A stretch of DNA of 64,000 bases from Craspedostauros australis. Taxonomy: Eukaryota > Bacillariophyta > Bacillariophyceae > Mastogloiales > Achnanthaceae. Below are positions 49,901 through 59,920 of this stretch, one piece after another (within the stretch, counting starts at the first letter, position 1; each line of letters starts with the position of its first letter). Location of the stretch: positions 434,001 to 498,000 of the forward strand of contig JAMXDE010000047.1 of the NCBI GenBank assembly GCA_026770025.1, in the 5' to 3' direction. The translations under genes and the position numbers were made by a program. A model generated the notes under the pieces. The model saw nothing but the letters and a program-made list of their open reading frames with translations. It did no database searches and was not told where the DNA came from.

Positions 49901-52541
49901 CCACCACCGTGTGCTGCTCGTTCGTGATCGGGTTGTGCACTTGCAGTCCGTGTCCTTGGGATCTCATACTGTCTATGATGGCGGAGCTGATAAGAAGCCA
50001 TCCGGTTGGGGCAGATCCCAGTCCTTGAACTAATCCCTGCAGGTAGTTGCGGCGTTGCCTGCCGGAGTATGATGATGTCGACGTCCCTGCCGATGTGCGA
50101 ATTCTGTGGGTCATCGACTGGATCGTACTGAGTGTACTCACAATGGGCGGGGCTGGCACTCCCTGTCGTTGAAGAGCAAGACTGAAGACGGGGTGTGCGA
50201 TCCTGTCGTAGCACCCTTTCGCGTCGTTCGAGCACACCGCGTAGTGATTGCCGGTGATCCTGTGGATATCGTCGATGAGCGTTGTGTTGAGCAGTACCTC
50301 TGGGGCCGTGTGCGACTTCCGGCTGCCGTACTGTTCAGATGCTATCGTGCCGTTGGCTTCAGCATGGGCGCGTGCTTGCTTGCCCAGGAGCCGGTTGTTC
50401 ATGTTGTAGTCTCCTTCCATCAGTCCGATGGTCCTCGTTTTGGTTACGGAGAGATCGCCAGGCTTTTTGCGGAGCTGTATGTCCACGCACTGCTGCCATC
50501 GCTTGTAGCTGTATCCGGTGCGGTAGGGGATCTCGCGCATGATGGCGTCGATGGTGGCCAGCTCGTCGTCGGTTGAGTTGACCTTCCAGCAACCGAAGTG
50601 CACTCCGGATGGTCCTGAGGATGTGCTTTCCTTTATCCTTGCCCATCCCTGGGAGTGGTCGGCAGTGCTGATCTGTAGTTGTTGGGGTTTCCATGCTGTC
50701 CTGTTTGGCGGATTGCTGAGCGCCTGTAGAATGTCTCTGGTGTTGGCTTTGACTTGCGTCGGGACGATTCCGCGCAGTACAGCAGTGGCTGCCGTGCTGG
50801 TACCGTACCGTCCAAGTGTGTGTTTGAGTGGTCGTTGGCACACCTCTGCTTGCCATGCTTGGCTGTACTTATCAACGTTGTTGTTGCAGCATGCCTTGGC
50901 AACGTCTTCTCCCGATGTGAGCAGACGGCCACTTCCACCGGGTCCATCGTCCACCACAATGGAGACTTGTGCGTCGGATCCCTCGGCCTGCAGCGACCAC
51001 TTGATGCGTCGGTACGTCGCCTTTGTTTCTTCCCGTTGCAAGATCTGCGTTCTGTACTTGTCCGTGTCTCGTCCTGACTCCTTCTCGTCCGCCTCGTCTT
51101 CCGCCAGGAACGTTCGTCGGTGGGCGTCTGCGTGTTTCTTCTCTTGTTTGTACTTCTTCCATGCTGCATTCCTGTGGTGCTGCATTTCTGTCACCGACAT
51201 GTCGCGCGTGAGTCTTGTCACTCCTCCTTTCTGCTTGGCCTTGTCAATGGTTCTCCCACTGATGTGATGGCCCTTCCTGCGTTTTATGCTGATGGTCCAG
51301 AACTTGTGCTCCCAGTGGAGCTTCGCCAGCATCGGGGAGAATGGGACCTTTCCTGCTCGCACTCTTCTACACTTGCTTTCTGCTTGCAGCATCGCTGTGA
51401 TCCGGTCGTTGTCCAATTTCTCTAGCTGCTGCGCTTGGGATGCTGTGACTGGCCCCGCTCCTATGGCAGTGTCCAGCTCGCGCGCTCGGTGAAGCAGCTG
51501 GAGCTTCTTGGCCTGCGCCGTGTATTCCGCCTTGTACTTGCGTACTGTGGATGGTTGGCTCATCTGGAGCCTACGTCCTCGGAATGGTGTGGTGGGTTGT
51601 TTGGTTGGCCCAAAGAGATTGCTTTCTCTGATGTCCATCCACACCATCCGGTGGTCCCAGCAGCCGTACGCCGTTGCTCCAAGCTGGTTGGGCTTCACGT
51701 CGCTGGTGGTCCAGATGCCGTCGATGGGAACGTGGCTCCGGTTTCTTATCATGGTTGCGTAGGGTCGGTCGATTGTGTTGGTGTGGTGTTCGTGTAGCCC
51801 TGCGGCCGTCAGCATGTCAGTGATCTTCGATCTCCGAACGTCCATGTTGACGTCGCCGCCGACGATGATGGACTCTCCTGCGTGTCGCCATTGTTCAATT
51901 TGTGTACGCAGGTCTTGGATGAGAAGGTCGATGGGATCGAGCGTGGATTGCCTCTGTGCAGCTCTGATTGCTTGTTGATTGTAGACTGTTCCCGCGGTCT
52001 GTGTGGATTTGGTGGGAATGTACACTGCGACTGTGCGTACTTTGATGCCATGCTTTCCTTGGAGAAGGACGCTTGCCCATCTGCCGCATTTCTCAGGGTC
52101 GCTGTCGCGCGAGAGTACTCGGCCAGCTATCTTCCCATGCACAACAATCGCTGTGCCTCCCCATTGTCTCGGGCTGTTGGACTGGGTTTGGCAGTGCGCT
52201 GTGTTCGTTTTCGTCATCTTCAGGTGCTGTTCTGCTCTGCGGCACAAGGTTGCATCTGTGGGTGTCTTGCTCCAGTTGATACCCACTTCTGTCAGCAGGA
52301 GTACATCCACTTGGTGCTGCTTGATGGTCTGCCACAGATCATCATTTTTTGGGTCGGTTTTGTCTGGTGGAATGCCGCCTGCGTTGAGGGTGGCAATCCT
52401 GATTTGTGTGGTTGGCTTGTCGTTGGTCTGGTGCCCCAGGTGGTGGTGTTGGCCGGTCGAATCATCCGATCTCGAGATTCCGGCATTGGTGGGTCCGTTG
52501 CGGTTCGGGCTGGACTGTGCCCGCATGCGGCTGACTATCAT
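46929..52541 (-). CDS. LINE ORF2: APE endonuclease, reverse transcriptase, RNase H, zinc finger (1870 aa)
   Basis: Enzyme for target-primed reverse transcription. The ATG at 52541 overlaps the ORF1 stop as ATGA. Domains: apurinic-type endonuclease at residues about 48-320 (IRIATLNAGGI, LLLTEVGINW, SIIVGGDVNMD, GCWDHRMVWMD). Reverse transcriptase at about 650-1000, with NDAKGCYDRI (770) and GTAYVDDANIM (885). RNase H at about 1390-1530, with SNRAELAGV (1413), IACDNNRALRA (1444) and VQGHADGDGR. CCHC-type finger CPRCGQPEDNQHILMC at about 1627. A Trp-rich C-terminal tail (WEQPPQQARATQLIQWVQAM) follows. No stop or frameshift over 5.6 kb. Confidence 0.93.
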   Translation of the reverse strand: MIVSRMRAQSSPNRNGPTNAGISRSDDSTGQHHHLGHQTNDKPTTQIRIATLNAGGIPPDKTDPKNDDLWQTIKQHQVDVLLLTEVGINWSKTPTDATLCRRAEQHLKMTKTNTAHCQTQSNSPRQWGGTAIVVHGKIAGRVLSRDSDPEKCGRWASVLLQGKHGIKVRTVAVYIPTKSTQTAGTVYNQQAIRAAQRQSTLDPIDLLIQDLRTQIEQWRHAGESIIVGGDVNMDVRRSKITDMLTAAGLHEHHTNTIDRPYATMIRNRSHVPIDGIWTTSDVKPNQLGATAYGCWDHRMVWMDIRESNLFGPTKQPTTPFRGRRLQMSQPSTVRKYKAEYTAQAKKLQLLHRARELDTAIGAGPVTASQAQQLEKLDNDRITAMLQAESKCRRVRAGKVPFSPMLAKLHWEHKFWTISIKRRKGHHISGRTIDKAKQKGGVTRLTRDMSVTEMQHHRNAAWKKYKQEKKHADAHRRTFLAEDEADEKESGRDTDKYRTQILQREETKATYRRIKWSLQAEGSDAQVSIVVDDGPGGSGRLLTSGEDVAKACCNNNVDKYSQAWQAEVCQRPLKHTLGRYGTSTAATAVLRGIVPTQVKANTRDILQALSNPPNRTAWKPQQLQISTADHSQGWARIKESTSSGPSGVHFGCWKVNSTDDELATIDAIMREIPYRTGYSYKRWQQCVDIQLRKKPGDLSVTKTRTIGLMEGDYNMNNRLLGKQARAHAEANGTIASEQYGSRKSHTAPEVLLNTTLIDDIHRITGNHYAVCSNDAKGCYDRIAHPVFSLALQRQGVPAPPIVSTLSTIQSMTHRIRTSAGTSTSSYSGRQRRNYLQGLVQGLGSAPTGWLLISSAIIDSMRSQGHGLQVHNPITNEQHTVVGTAYVDDANIMHSLPPVHPNEQVAIFQAAVRSWDELLTATGGALEPSKSFWQLMRFKWSRTKWVYDLTTPSRGINMSTPTGGRAELTITSPRSASKYLGMVSRRDGRQTEHAEYLMQKSRAWAERIRTSRIQRQDVEIAAKAVLWPALSYSAPATTMSRLQWERVMSAALTTALPSMGIARTIARDYVFGHVDVMGFGMQHLYYGQVVAHLSMIMKHFEQPTATGRLLRASLRHLELWTGLPGALQQTEREWRTWTSPTWWQNTFQSAADIGITMTNLDHPNSLPREGDDTVMNLAISAGVHRNTLALANVARLHLRVMWLSDIATAQGDRIRSQILQRIQLPAGPICWPKVGTVSKKAWEAWDQVLMALAATDRPGWHIRRRLGPWQTIPQRRESIRPDGSVLTPGLPAMPNSSPAAPVEVIDRAPRRSGMAITSRGHIRKQPLPTTLRAWMHQKGPAAVRILADVHVLGEIHSIVRSIAEGTCSACSDASAKHNHGSAAAIIQRDPADDRHQMLAMSAVPEGSHPTDSNRAELAGVLMSVWMITSVAEWASIRGQATIACDNNRALRAVDPTQWPDPNKPDYDLWSELVRCLRRSPVTFRQQEVQGHADGDGRQLTDWEVMNVQADDLAGQCWNSISLGPGWNTTRMVVPTAGWSLHTVCGPVTDLGYWTVSQATNPACVKTKWCARWGKAESAEVSWEPMKTTSRKWRGGKRRTIQKLMTGTSASGKNMARQQQERTDRCPRCGQPEDNQHILMCPSAASQAIWAKAIQKVRSIVRPPTTPPAVAQLVCTAIRRITTGGLPPSGIRDSPTKSIQLQQSKVGWTAMLWGGWARQWREQAPPMAPHRRRRSPRLLHDWQASVTNLMWHTALAQWQDRNDAKASLTSADMMPELCQYFQAMTARPATSIPAVLRPLWEQPPQQARATQLIQWVQAMRQGLGTDAPPADPVLVNWMRNHSRNNRPGDAPTDNALPAGPTGNPARQALVTPH

Positions 52542-55150
52542 GGCGACTGTCCCCCATTAGGCTGCGGGGGTTCGCCGTTAGGCTTGCCGAGTTCCCTTCG
52601 GAGTGCTTGGACCTGTGCCAGTAGCTGGGCTTCCCGGGTTTGCTGCTGACTGTATCTCGTGTCGGTGCCTGTTCGGAGTATGCCTTCGGGGCTGGCGGAA
52701 TCGTGGTGTGGGGCTCTCGTTGATGGCTCTGGGTCACTCTGGTGGCTGTCGGTCTCCTTCCTGGGGGCTACTGTGTAGGCAGAATCGATGGACCGGTTGG
52801 TTGTGCCGACAGTGGAGTTGGGGTTGAAGAGGCTTCTGTTGTCGAGGGCTGCTGGTCGATGAGTGGTGGGCATCATGTCCGGGATGTTGGTGATTATCAC
52901 ACTGGCCGGGAATTCTTCGTCAGCAATGTCTTCGAGATTGTGGACGTCTGGGGATGTGTAATCGTTGGTGGCCGGGTCATGCACGATGTTGAGACTGGCA
53001 ATCCACACCTCGGGGCTGAACCATTTCTCGGCCTTCTCTCCCACTTTGTGGCGCGCGATTGCCGGTAGCAGACTCATGTAGTGCTTGGCCTCCTCCTGGT
53101 ATTCAGGAAAGGCGTGGGCCACGACTTGGTCGTCTGTTCCTCTTGCGCGGTCCACGCTGTGAAAGATCCTCTTGCCTTTGTCGTTGGTCTCTCTGAGGAT
53201 GAGCTTCCTGAGCGTGATGGACTTGTTGTCACGGCCTTTGACTTTCTTGTCAAGGTGGATCACTCCATCGGCGTCGGAGTACTCAATCACTGACAGTATA
53301 GCCTGATGCTTGGCTACCAGACCTTCTCTGAATTCGGCCTTCTTTCGTGACATCTGTTCGTACTTTTTGTCTGGTAGGAACCTGAGGTTGGTTGCTCCTG
53401 GTCGCTCTTCCCTGGTGTTGAACAGATTGGCCACCTCGGTGACTGCGCTGTATGCCTGTGATCGTTCGACTTCGAGTTTGACTGCCCTCCATGGTTGCAC
53501 TGTCCAGTGCCTCTTGCCCTCTCTGTACTTCTCTCTGGTTTCCGTGCTGACCTGAACGATGTTTTTGATCTTGCCTCCCACTCGGATTTGGCTGTTGTTG
53601 CGTCGGAGGCTTCTGTTGATGATGTTGACTGTGCCATCGACGTCGGTGAACCCTCCGGAGTACAGCAGGAATCCGATTTCTTTGACTTCTTCTGCGTCCT
53701 GGAGCTGCGCCTCGTACAACCCTTCGTGTTCATTGTAGTAGTAGGCGTTGAGTTCTGAGTTCCTGTCGGCCGTGATGTCGAATGGGTTTTCCCTGGTGGT
53801 AATGCGTACTTTGGCGTAGGTGATTCCAGTCTCGCCGGACGGTGCTCGGAGTCCGGGGAAGAATGTTCGAAGTTCGTCCATTCTTTCTGGAATCTGCCCG
53901 GAGTGTGCAATGTGCGGTCCCGTGTTGCTGGACTCTCTCCATGGCAGTATCACCGCGGACAGATCGATTCTGCGGACTTGTCTGAACCAGCGTCGGATGC
54001 GATCTCTGACTGCTGCCGTTGTGTCTTCCTCGGTTCTGTCGACGTTGAGCTTGATGGTGAATCGGGTCGTGAATTCGTGTCTTGGCGGCGCTATCTTCGT
54101 TTGCGACGTGTTGGACTCTTCGTCGGAGCTGACTGAGTGATCATCTGTTCTTGCCTCTTTTGTTGCTTGTCGATGCTTGCGTTGGTGGGCGTTGGTGATG
54201 CCGGAGTCTGTGGATGAGTCATTGCTTCGTGCCGATCCTGTGGACTGTGAACTGCTTCCGCTTTGCTGGCTGACTCGATGCAAGTCTGTGGTGCTCTTCG
54301 GCGATTTGAATCTGGTTCTCTTCGTTGGCTGTCTGCTGGTATATGAGTCGCTGTCGGTGCTGAGCGATTCTGTGTTCAGATGCGTTGGCATTGAGGCTGC
54401 GGCTGGTCCATGTGATTCTTGTGGGTCAGTTGGGGAATCATCATTGGATTGTAGCGTGAGCCCTCCCATGCGTGTTTCGTTACCATCGGCGTCTTCGGCA
54501 GGTGCTGTCCCTAGGTCGTAGTTGGATCCGAGGACTCGGTTCGCTGCTTTCCAGACTTTGACTGCGCGTGCGCTTTTCACTGTGCCGTTGCTGTTGAGAT
54601 GTGCGCGGAATACTTCGTGTGGGTTGGTAGATGCCACATTGAGCACGAACTGTAGGAGACGCAACCTCGTGGGGTCCTTGTTGGGTAGTGTGATCGGTCC
54701 GAAGGCGGTCACTCTGCCATCTGCAAGGTCCCTGAAAAAGTGCTCCCACTGCTTGATTGTTGGATTCTCTCGGTCCGCTGTTGCCTCGTCTGCGTTATAC
54801 CATATCGCTCGCGCCCTCCATGCTGCCTTCGCGGCTCTGTCGATGGATCCGTCGCCGGTGGCTTTCTTGAATGGTACTACTTCGACGCCTGTCTTGTTGG
54901 CTGCTGTCTTGAACGTGTTGGATCGAGGTCTGTATGTGATGGACACATCGTCGGGGTCGTTCTCCTCCATTCCGCCGTCGTATGGGATCGCTCTTTTTGC
55001 TTGCCGTCGAGCTCGGTGCTGGTTGCTTGCATCTATACTTCCTTTGGCTGGGGGTTTGTCGGGCTCCTTGGTCGGAGGCTCCAAAGTTGGTACTTCCTCG
55101 GGTTCGGTCTCTTCGCGGTGGCTCGTGTTGGGTTGGTTGTTCGAAGTCAT
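52538..55150 (-). CDS. LINE ORF1 protein, 870 aa
   Basis: Probable RNA-binding or chaperone partner of ORF2, as in other two-ORF LINEs. The first ATG is at 55150. Residues about 1-60 are Glu/Pro-rich and acidic. About 110-200 (WYNADEATADRENPTIKQW onwards) is helical, and about 230-360 is Ser/Thr/Asp-rich. From about 370 (FTTRFTIKLNVDRTEEDTTA) the sequence looks folded, with VRDRIRRWFRQVRRIDLSAV and a globular region to about 720. The end (AQLLAQVQALRRELGK) is a short coiled coil. I saw no CCHC knuckle, unlike many ORF1 proteins. It is larger than usual ORF1s. The stop overlaps the ORF2 start by four bases (ATGA). Confidence 0.82.
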   Translation of the reverse strand: MTSNNQPNTSHREETEPEEVPTLEPPTKEPDKPPAKGSIDASNQHRARRQAKRAIPYDGGMEENDPDDVSITYRPRSNTFKTAANKTGVEVVPFKKATGDGSIDRAAKAAWRARAIWYNADEATADRENPTIKQWEHFFRDLADGRVTAFGPITLPNKDPTRLRLLQFVLNVASTNPHEVFRAHLNSNGTVKSARAVKVWKAANRVLGSNYDLGTAPAEDADGNETRMGGLTLQSNDDSPTDPQESHGPAAASMPTHLNTESLSTDSDSYTSRQPTKRTRFKSPKSTTDLHRVSQQSGSSSQSTGSARSNDSSTDSGITNAHQRKHRQATKEARTDDHSVSSDEESNTSQTKIAPPRHEFTTRFTIKLNVDRTEEDTTAAVRDRIRRWFRQVRRIDLSAVILPWRESSNTGPHIAHSGQIPERMDELRTFFPGLRAPSGETGITYAKVRITTRENPFDITADRNSELNAYYYNEHEGLYEAQLQDAEEVKEIGFLLYSGGFTDVDGTVNIINRSLRRNNSQIRVGGKIKNIVQVSTETREKYREGKRHWTVQPWRAVKLEVERSQAYSAVTEVANLFNTREERPGATNLRFLPDKKYEQMSRKKAEFREGLVAKHQAILSVIEYSDADGVIHLDKKVKGRDNKSITLRKLILRETNDKGKRIFHSVDRARGTDDQVVAHAFPEYQEEAKHYMSLLPAIARHKVGEKAEKWFSPEVWIASLNIVHDPATNDYTSPDVHNLEDIADEEFPASVIITNIPDMMPTTHRPAALDNRSLFNPNSTVGTTNRSIDSAYTVAPRKETDSHQSDPEPSTRAPHHDSASPEGILRTGTDTRYSQQQTREAQLLAQVQALRRELGKPNGEPPQPNGGQSP

Positions 55151-55250
55151 TTTGCTTTGCTGTTGTTTGTGTTGTGTTAGGGGATTAATTAGTTTTTATT
55201 TTTCTTTGGTTTGGTTTGTCGGAATTCCGATTCTATGACAATGACAACGA

Positions 55251-56664
55251 CAACAACAACAACAACAACGACGATCCGCAACAAGCAGATGCAAGCACAG
55301 CTGCAGACATTGCCGGAAGCGTAACACCAAGCGACAACGATGGCAGATGGATCATCCTGGGTGGCATGAAGATGACATGGCTGCTCGTCGAGCTGTACAT
55401 GACCTTCTGCTGCTTCCTGATCTCTGATATCTTGGTCCGCGATGACCTCCGAGACTGGAGATACTCTAAACTGCAATATTGGGTTGTATCCATCGGTCTG
55501 TCATCAGTGCTGCTAGTGATATCCAGCATCCTACTCAAGTGGGTGATGATCGGCAAGAAGAGACCGGGCAAAGCAAGGACCGGTATCTGGAGTGAATTCG
55601 CAGACTGGGCATGCGACTATCACTTCGACCGAGCATGCTTGATACTCTATGGTCTGACCACCAATTCGATCATTTGGAACCTGGTCCACATGGCTCATGG
55701 ACTGGACATCGATCTGCGATCAAAGATCTTCGGTGACAGCTTCCATCCATCCGAAGTCGACCTCATCACCATCCGACGATCGTTCGTATCCATCGTCACC
55801 TTCCACACCAAGGAAAACGGTAAATATGGGAGAACCACGATCGAGGACAGCAGCATCGGGATGCTGACTACTTGCGCGCCGCGTGTGACAGTCCGCAATG
55901 CTTTGGTCTCACCACAGACACACATCACAGAGAGCATCATCCATCCAAAGCCCGATCCGCGCAACGAAAGAATATCAGATTTGAAATTGACCCGGATTAT
56001 TGTGGCGAGCACATTGCTGTACGTTGTCATGTTGCTCGTTGCGGCAATCAGCTTCGTCCCAGCCTTTGAGCTATGGATGAATGTTGTCAAGCCACAATCA
56101 TCAGTCGAGGCGGCCCCATTGGTAGTGCTATCGGTCATCATCCAGACCATTGTGTGGACCATGCTCTTGCGTGTGCACTCGCTGATCACATTCGCGGGAA
56201 GCAATGAGCGAACGACGCCATGGTGTTTGCCGCTGTACATGGTGTACCAATCATTCACTTACTCCGTCCACAATTGGTCGCTGTATCCCATCCTCTCGGG
56301 AACACCGATGATCAACAGCGTTCTCCGCTTTCGTGGGGTCAACGTTGAAGGTCGCTTGCTGTACTTCGGCTTCCGCCTCTACGAGCCGACATACGTCACC
56401 TTCGCAGATGGATGCGTCGTCGACGAGTGTTTAATCAGCGGCCACTGTGGTATATTCTCCCAACTGACTTTGGGGAAGTCGTACGTCAGCGGAGTGTTGC
56501 ATCGAAATTGTGCTGTCATGATGGTGGCGAAGACAGCAGCAACAGCGGACAAAGCAAGGTTGGCTGAACACGGACCTCAGCATCTCCTCATGAACTCGGA
56601 GCAATCGCTGGGTGGAAGGCAATCGCAAGCCTCCCAGGAGATGGTCCATTCAGATACAGCTTGA
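55251..56664 (+). pseudogene. FAAL gene, fragment 5 of 5 (second half of Pls-type terminal domain)
   Basis: Resumes in frame after the 15-base duplication (codons about 1044-1514) and ends at the native TGA. It begins with an Asn/Asp run, then repeats the architecture of fragment 4: helices WLLVELYMTFCCFLISDIL and QYWVVSIGLSSVLLVI, a block ending FADWACDYHFDRACLIL, beta-helix-like VSIVTFHTKENGKYGRTTIE, a second membrane group (LYVVMLLVAAISFVPAF, VLSVIIQTIVWTMLL), and VEGRLLYFGFRLYEPTYVTF with a final beta-helix (CLISGHCGIFSQLTLGKSYV). The tail is Gln/Ser-rich. Together with fragment 4 it gives a terminal domain of about 700 residues, the usual size. Confidence 0.83.
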
Positions 56665-57207
56665 GGCCGCACGACGCAATAGCGACATCATTCACCATGG
56701 AGTTAAGAAGTAGAGAGCTTCACGATCGGGAGATTGAGCTGCGATGATTGCAGTCGGATCAGTGGGCGCAGCAATGGAGAGTGAGAAATTCACTGTAAAA
56801 TCACTAACTCTCTCCACAGAGCACTCTTCTCTCGCCCACTATTGCCGTAGCTACTTCCAACAGACATGGTTTTGCGAATCCATCCTCAGTGGCGCATCAA
56901 TGCTGAACGCTCGGTGGCGGTTCCTCGTTCTCTCCGCAGCCGATGATGCCGTACTGATAGTACCATCGTTGTGTTGACATTGCATTGGAACCTGTGGTCG
57001 CGTTTGTTTGCAAGACGAAAAGATGATGCCGATTGCTGCATGCTGACTAGGATCAAGCTTACGTATCACAGTGTGGGTTTTTGAGGTTGGCGAGACAGCC
57101 GGTATCGCCTTGTCGATCACAAATGCAGCTGTTGCTGTTCGTCGTCGTCGCCACTACCGGAAGGGGGTGAATTCGTCTGGTGCCACTCGCACGGTGCAAG
57201 ACACGGA
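56665..57207. other. Intergenic region downstream of FAAL gene
   Basis: No supported coding frame. Should contain the 3' processing signals of the FAAL gene. Confidence 0.45.
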
Positions 57208-59920
57208 TTATCGCCCTTGCTGCAGCTCATCTTGGGACAGCGACACTGGACGCTCCAATGCGAGGAACTGTTGCAAATCGAGTTGCTGGAGGGAGGCGGA
57301 TTGCGTTCGAAGTTGCGGCATCATGAGCGAGAAGAGCAGATGGAGAACGGGAGACGACCAACCACCAACCACCAACCACCAACCACCAACCACCAACCAC
57401 CAACAACCAACAACCAACAACCAACAACCAAGAGCCAAGAGCCAACATGGCACAACAGCTTGTTCGGACACCAAAAAAAGAAACAAGAGATCTCTCCTTT
57501 CACTCGCTACCGGCATTGAACCAGCAGTATCGTACGAGCAGGGCCGAGACTCCGATACCCCCTTTAAACTCACAATACATCAATGGACATAGAATGAACC
57601 CCGTAGATTCGCACACATCACCAATTGCCCGTCCCCCAATGCAAACGCTCTCTGCACGCACATAGATACATACAGTACTCATGCGGGTGTGCTCGTGTTC
57701 CACTGAGCACGAGTATAGTGCACACGCATGATAGTCTTTGTCACAAAAGCAACCAGAACAGCATTCCCGCAGTAGCTTTGTTTGGTGCTGCCGCGTTGCC
57801 TGCAGCATATGAATATACATAGAGTACTCGTAGTGCTCTGTGTAGTGCTGTAGCCTTGTGGCATTGTTGTGCATGATACAGATAGATCCTGCCCAAGTCC
57901 GAACACCTGCCACGATCCCATGCCTCATGCGCTATACCTCATGCATACTCGTACACATGTGAGCCATGGGATACCATTTCCTTGGATCTCCACGTTTTGC
58001 TTTTGCAGTCTATCTCCGAGTACAGACGCTTCACATGATTGGCCCAATGCCGCAGACCTGAGGCATGCGTCTTCGTCTTCGTCCCATGCTCCAGCTGGTC
58101 CACCGCGTCCGGTTGCAGTATCTCGGCCTGCTCCTGCTCCACCGCCAGCTTGATGATGTCCTGCTTCATCTACGCCATCAGTTCGCAATTGTTGCCATCG
58201 TAGGGAGCAACCACGGCCAATAGGCCCTCGTTCTGGGACCGCAGTTGCTCAAATTCGGTAGCCAGTGTGTAGGTACCACACAGACTGCTGTCCTTCTTGC
58301 TGATCTCCTCTTCGAATTCTCTCAATTGCTTCTCCATGCTTGCCATCTGCGATTGGAGCAGGTTCATCTGCTCGCCTCTGTCAGAGGTGGCGCCGCGTGC
58401 GGAGGGTAACTTGCGACGCACGCCGGACTCTCTCGTGCTGGATTTGAACTCAGCGATCGCCTGCTGATGCTTCAGATCGTGAATCTCGTTCTCCCACAAA
58501 TGCGCATGGAGTCAAAGTCCATCTTGAAGGTCGAACAGCGAGGATTCAATTTCGGACAGCTTGTGCTTCATCGCCTCCAGGTCATTCCATGATGATGCGC
58601 TGATGATTCGCAGAGGAACTCAAGCTCGCGGATCCTTCCTCGTTCCATCATGGCAGGAGCGGCCATTTCATGTCATTGAGGGATGGTGCACCACATCGAT
58701 CGTCTCCGCACCACCTTGCGATCCTTGCATGGCGTTTCTGAGATATGTCTGCAGATTCAGGATGACTGCGCCCTTCTGCTCCACCGTAGCCTGCTGATCC
58801 GACAAGCTGCATTTCAGACATCCAACGCGATTCTGCAAGTCGCTGGTCAGGCCCATCTGCGTGTTCTGGTTCCGGTTCTGATTCTGGAGTTGGACCAGGG
58901 CCTGGTCGAGCTGTCGCGACAACGAGGCATATCGATCGTCAAGAGCCTGGCTTTCTCCAGCCAACCTCCACATCTGCATCTGCATCTCGGCGAGACCATC
59001 TGAGTCTCACTTGCAACCTTGCTCTCCTCGAGGTTAGTGAGGTCACGTTGGAGACCTGTGATGATGTCACCCAGCATTGCTTGCAACTGTCCAACATGAT
59101 TCATTTGTTCACGCAGCTCGTTGCGCTCTTGGGTACCTGTTTCGAGCTCTGTCACAGACTGCAGATCCGAGTTGGTCTGACAAAGAGCCTCCACTTCTTC
59201 GTCAGAAATCGTACCGCTGGACTGCGACGCAGCCTGAGCATGTCCCAACTCGATGATCGTAGCGTCCCTCTCTTTGGTTGCATGCTGCAGCTTGATAATG
59301 AAATGTTCACTGGAATTCATCTGCTCTCCTTGAGGTTGGCAAGGCCACATTGAAGAATTTCAACGGTACCATCCAGCATTGTGACTGCCCCACATGATTC
59401 ATTTGCTCACGCAGCTCGTTGCGCTCTTGGGTGCCTGTTCAAGTTCTGCATGCAGACTGCAAACCTAAGTTGATCTGACGAAGAGCCTTCACTTCTTCGT
59501 CAGGCAACCCACGCCAGACTGCGATGCAGCCTGCGAATGTCCCAACTCGATGATTGCAGTGCCTCTCTCTCTCTCTCTTTGGTTGCATGCTGCAGCTTGA
59601 TGACATGCTGTTCACCAGCATATCTTAGCTCTCAGCTTGCAGGGCCTCATTGTCTCCATCGGTCTCTCCTTCGGCGTTGAAGACTCCTTGAGTTTTGATC
59701 TGAAATGCATCAAGGTGTGATCTGGCCTCCTGTATGGCAGAGGCAAGGTCACTTCCATGGCCTGGATTGGATTGCTGGTGCGTGCGCAACACTGGTTGAT
59801 GCCTTCAACCTTCTCCGCTTGCTCCTTCGCCGCAATGGTCACTTGTTCCATAGTACAAATCGTGGAAATCTCCTTCTTGGCATTGTTGGTCATCACCTCC
59901 TTTGCCTTGAGCAGCTCCAC
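57208..59920 (-). pseudogene. Decayed coiled-coil protein gene
   Basis: Minus-strand coiled-coil coding signals are scattered over several frames: MMPQLRTQSASLQQLDLQQF (57300 region), MKQDIIKLAVEQEQAEI (58169), EFEQLRSQNEGLLAVV and MEKQLREFEEEISKK (58170-58499), MKHKLSEIESSLFDLQDGL then a stop (58510-58575), LSRQLDQALVQLQNQN (58668-58985), and TNSDLQSVTELETGTQERNEL (58847-59350). A frame change near 58985 and stops elsewhere show the gene is broken, unless it has many unrecognised introns. A 230-base unit is duplicated (59095-59333 and 59394-59620). Possibly a remnant of a motor or centrosome-type protein, but coiled coil alone does not allow a family call. Confidence 0.5.
57354..57432 (+). 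repeat. CCAACCA / CAACCAA minisatellite
   Basis: About eleven tandem 7-mers: ACCAACC units pass into ACAACCA units. Open on both strands, producing spurious Trp-Leu-Val and Thr-Asn-His frames. Confidence 0.9.

Larger units (their letters stand above)
46821..55235 (-). mobile_element. Full-length non-LTR retrotransposon (LINE), 8.4 kb, minus strand
   Basis: Flanked by perfect 15-base target duplications (46806-46820 and 55236-55250) and inserted antisense to the FAAL gene. The 5' end (near 55235) is followed by an 85-base leader, ORF1 and ORF2. The 3' UTR is only about 108 bases and ends in a short TATATA tail, without poly(A). Both ORFs are open, so the copy may be active. APE, RT and RNase H together suggest the I/Ingi/Tad range of clades; the clade was not determined. 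Confidence 0.92.

Noticed and set aside
57354-57432. CCAACCA array as telomeric repeat
   Set aside because: The unit is not the CCCTAA-type telomere repeat expected in algae, and the array is short and internal.
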